From Eubacterium sp. (GTDB lineage Bacteria; Bacillota_A; Clostridia; Peptostreptococcales; Anaerovoracaceae), in NCBI GenBank assembly GCA_017425345.1, contig JAFOML010000042.1:1-5608 (forward strand): a DNA stretch of 5,608 bases, given 5' to 3'. Both the position numbers and the translations under genes were made by a program. Every line of letters begins with the position of its first letter. Within the stretch, counting starts at the first letter, position 1. Below, in pieces: positions 5,160-5,608 of this stretch. The notes beneath the pieces were generated by a model. The model saw nothing but the letters and a program-made list of their open reading frames with translations. It was not told the origin of the DNA and did not search any database.

Positions 5160-5608
5160 ATGTTTGGCAGAAAGCGTTTGAATAAGCAGAATTACGAGGA
5201 AAACAAGCAGAAGAATATCGCCCGGACAAACCGCAAGGAGAAGATCCGCGAAAAGCAGAGAAAGGATTCCTTTGTTTCAGAGCTCGTCGATATGAGTCTG
5301 CAGGAGATCAATGAGATGGGAGAGATCGCCGAGGCAAGCGGACATTTCCGCAATCTGCTGGCGGATCAGCTCAGCCGGATCATGGACATGGAGGCGGACC
5401 GCAGGGAGCCCAAGAACTTTATGGAGATGCCCGTGATCAGGATCGGACTCGCGGCCGGAGACGGCATTGGACCGATCATCATGGAGCAGGCGGAGAGGCT
5501 GCTGCGCAAGATTTTGTCCTCTGAGATCGAGAGCGGCCGCATCGAACTGCAGACGATCGAAGGCCTGACGCTGGAGAACCGCCTGAGCAAGATGGAGGCA
5601 GTCCCCGC
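5160..5608 (+). CDS. Isocitrate/isopropylmalate-type dehydrogenase with basic N-terminal extension, cut by window end
   Basis: The frame is open from the ATG at 5160 to the window edge (149 complete codons), one base after the aconitase stop, with AAAGGGG at 5144-5150 as ribosome binding site. Residues 92-112 (VIRIGLAAGDGIGPIIMEQAE) are the N-terminal nucleotide-binding start of the isocitrate/isopropylmalate dehydrogenase family, and IEGLTLENR (133-141) follows. After citrate synthase and aconitase, oxidative decarboxylation of isocitrate to 2-oxoglutarate is the expected reaction. The cofactor-specificity residues lie beyond the window, so NAD or NADP use cannot be told. Unusually, about 90 residues precede the GDGIGP region, where this family normally has under 20. 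Residues 1-36 hold 14 Lys/Arg and look unstructured or nucleic-acid-like; 37-87 look helical. An internal start at the ATG at 5421, with AGGGAG at 5403-5408, would give a normal-length N-terminus but leave a 260-base gap. The in-frame extension and tight spacing favour 5160. Confidence 0.82.
   Translation, partial: MFGRKRLNKQNYEENKQKNIARTNRKEKIREKQRKDSFVSELVDMSLQEINEMGEIAEASGHFRNLLADQLSRIMDMEADRREPKNFMEMPVIRIGLAAGDGIGPIIMEQAERLLRKILSSEIESGRIELQTIEGLTLENRLSKMEAVP

Overview
The window looks like chromosomal DNA of a moderately GC-rich anaerobic Clostridia-type Firmicute, possibly Lachnospiraceae. I base this on the protein types, the strong AGGAGG ribosome binding sites, and the pairing of a UmuC-like polymerase with a short YolD-like protein. 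The genus cannot be fixed from the sequence. All five genes I accept are on the + strand, in two transcription units.

Positions 1-923 hold the end of a DNA-damage-tolerance unit. It contains the C-terminal part of a Y-family (UmuC/DinB-type) DNA polymerase, whose start lies upstream of the window. A very short YolD-like protein (66 residues) follows 11 bases later. A clear rho-independent terminator (929-958) closes this unit.

Positions 924-1147 are an AT-rich intergenic region of about 220 bases. It carries a near-consensus sigma-A-type promoter (TTGACA, 17 bases, TATACT). The palindrome TGTATACA lies directly against the -10 box and looks like a GntR/FCD-family operator. A perfect 10-bp inverted repeat follows in the 5' leader, then a small hairpin just upstream of a perfect AGGAGG.

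Positions 1148-5608 form a tightly packed operon for the oxidative branch of the citric acid cycle: a (Re)-citrate synthase-type enzyme of the isopropylmalate/homocitrate synthase family, a GntR/FCD transcription factor (overlapping by ATGA), a monomeric [4Fe-4S] aconitase, and the start of an isocitrate/isopropylmalate-type dehydrogenase that runs off the window. Together these would convert oxaloacetate plus acetyl-CoA to citrate, isocitrate and 2-oxoglutarate, the usual route to glutamate in anaerobes with an incomplete cycle. The embedded regulator probably controls the operon through the operator at its promoter.

The enzymes belong to known families. The less ordinary points are the nested regulator with a matching operator on the promoter, the roughly 90-residue, strongly basic N-terminal extension on the dehydrogenase, the inverted repeat in the leader, and the unusually short YolD-like protein.
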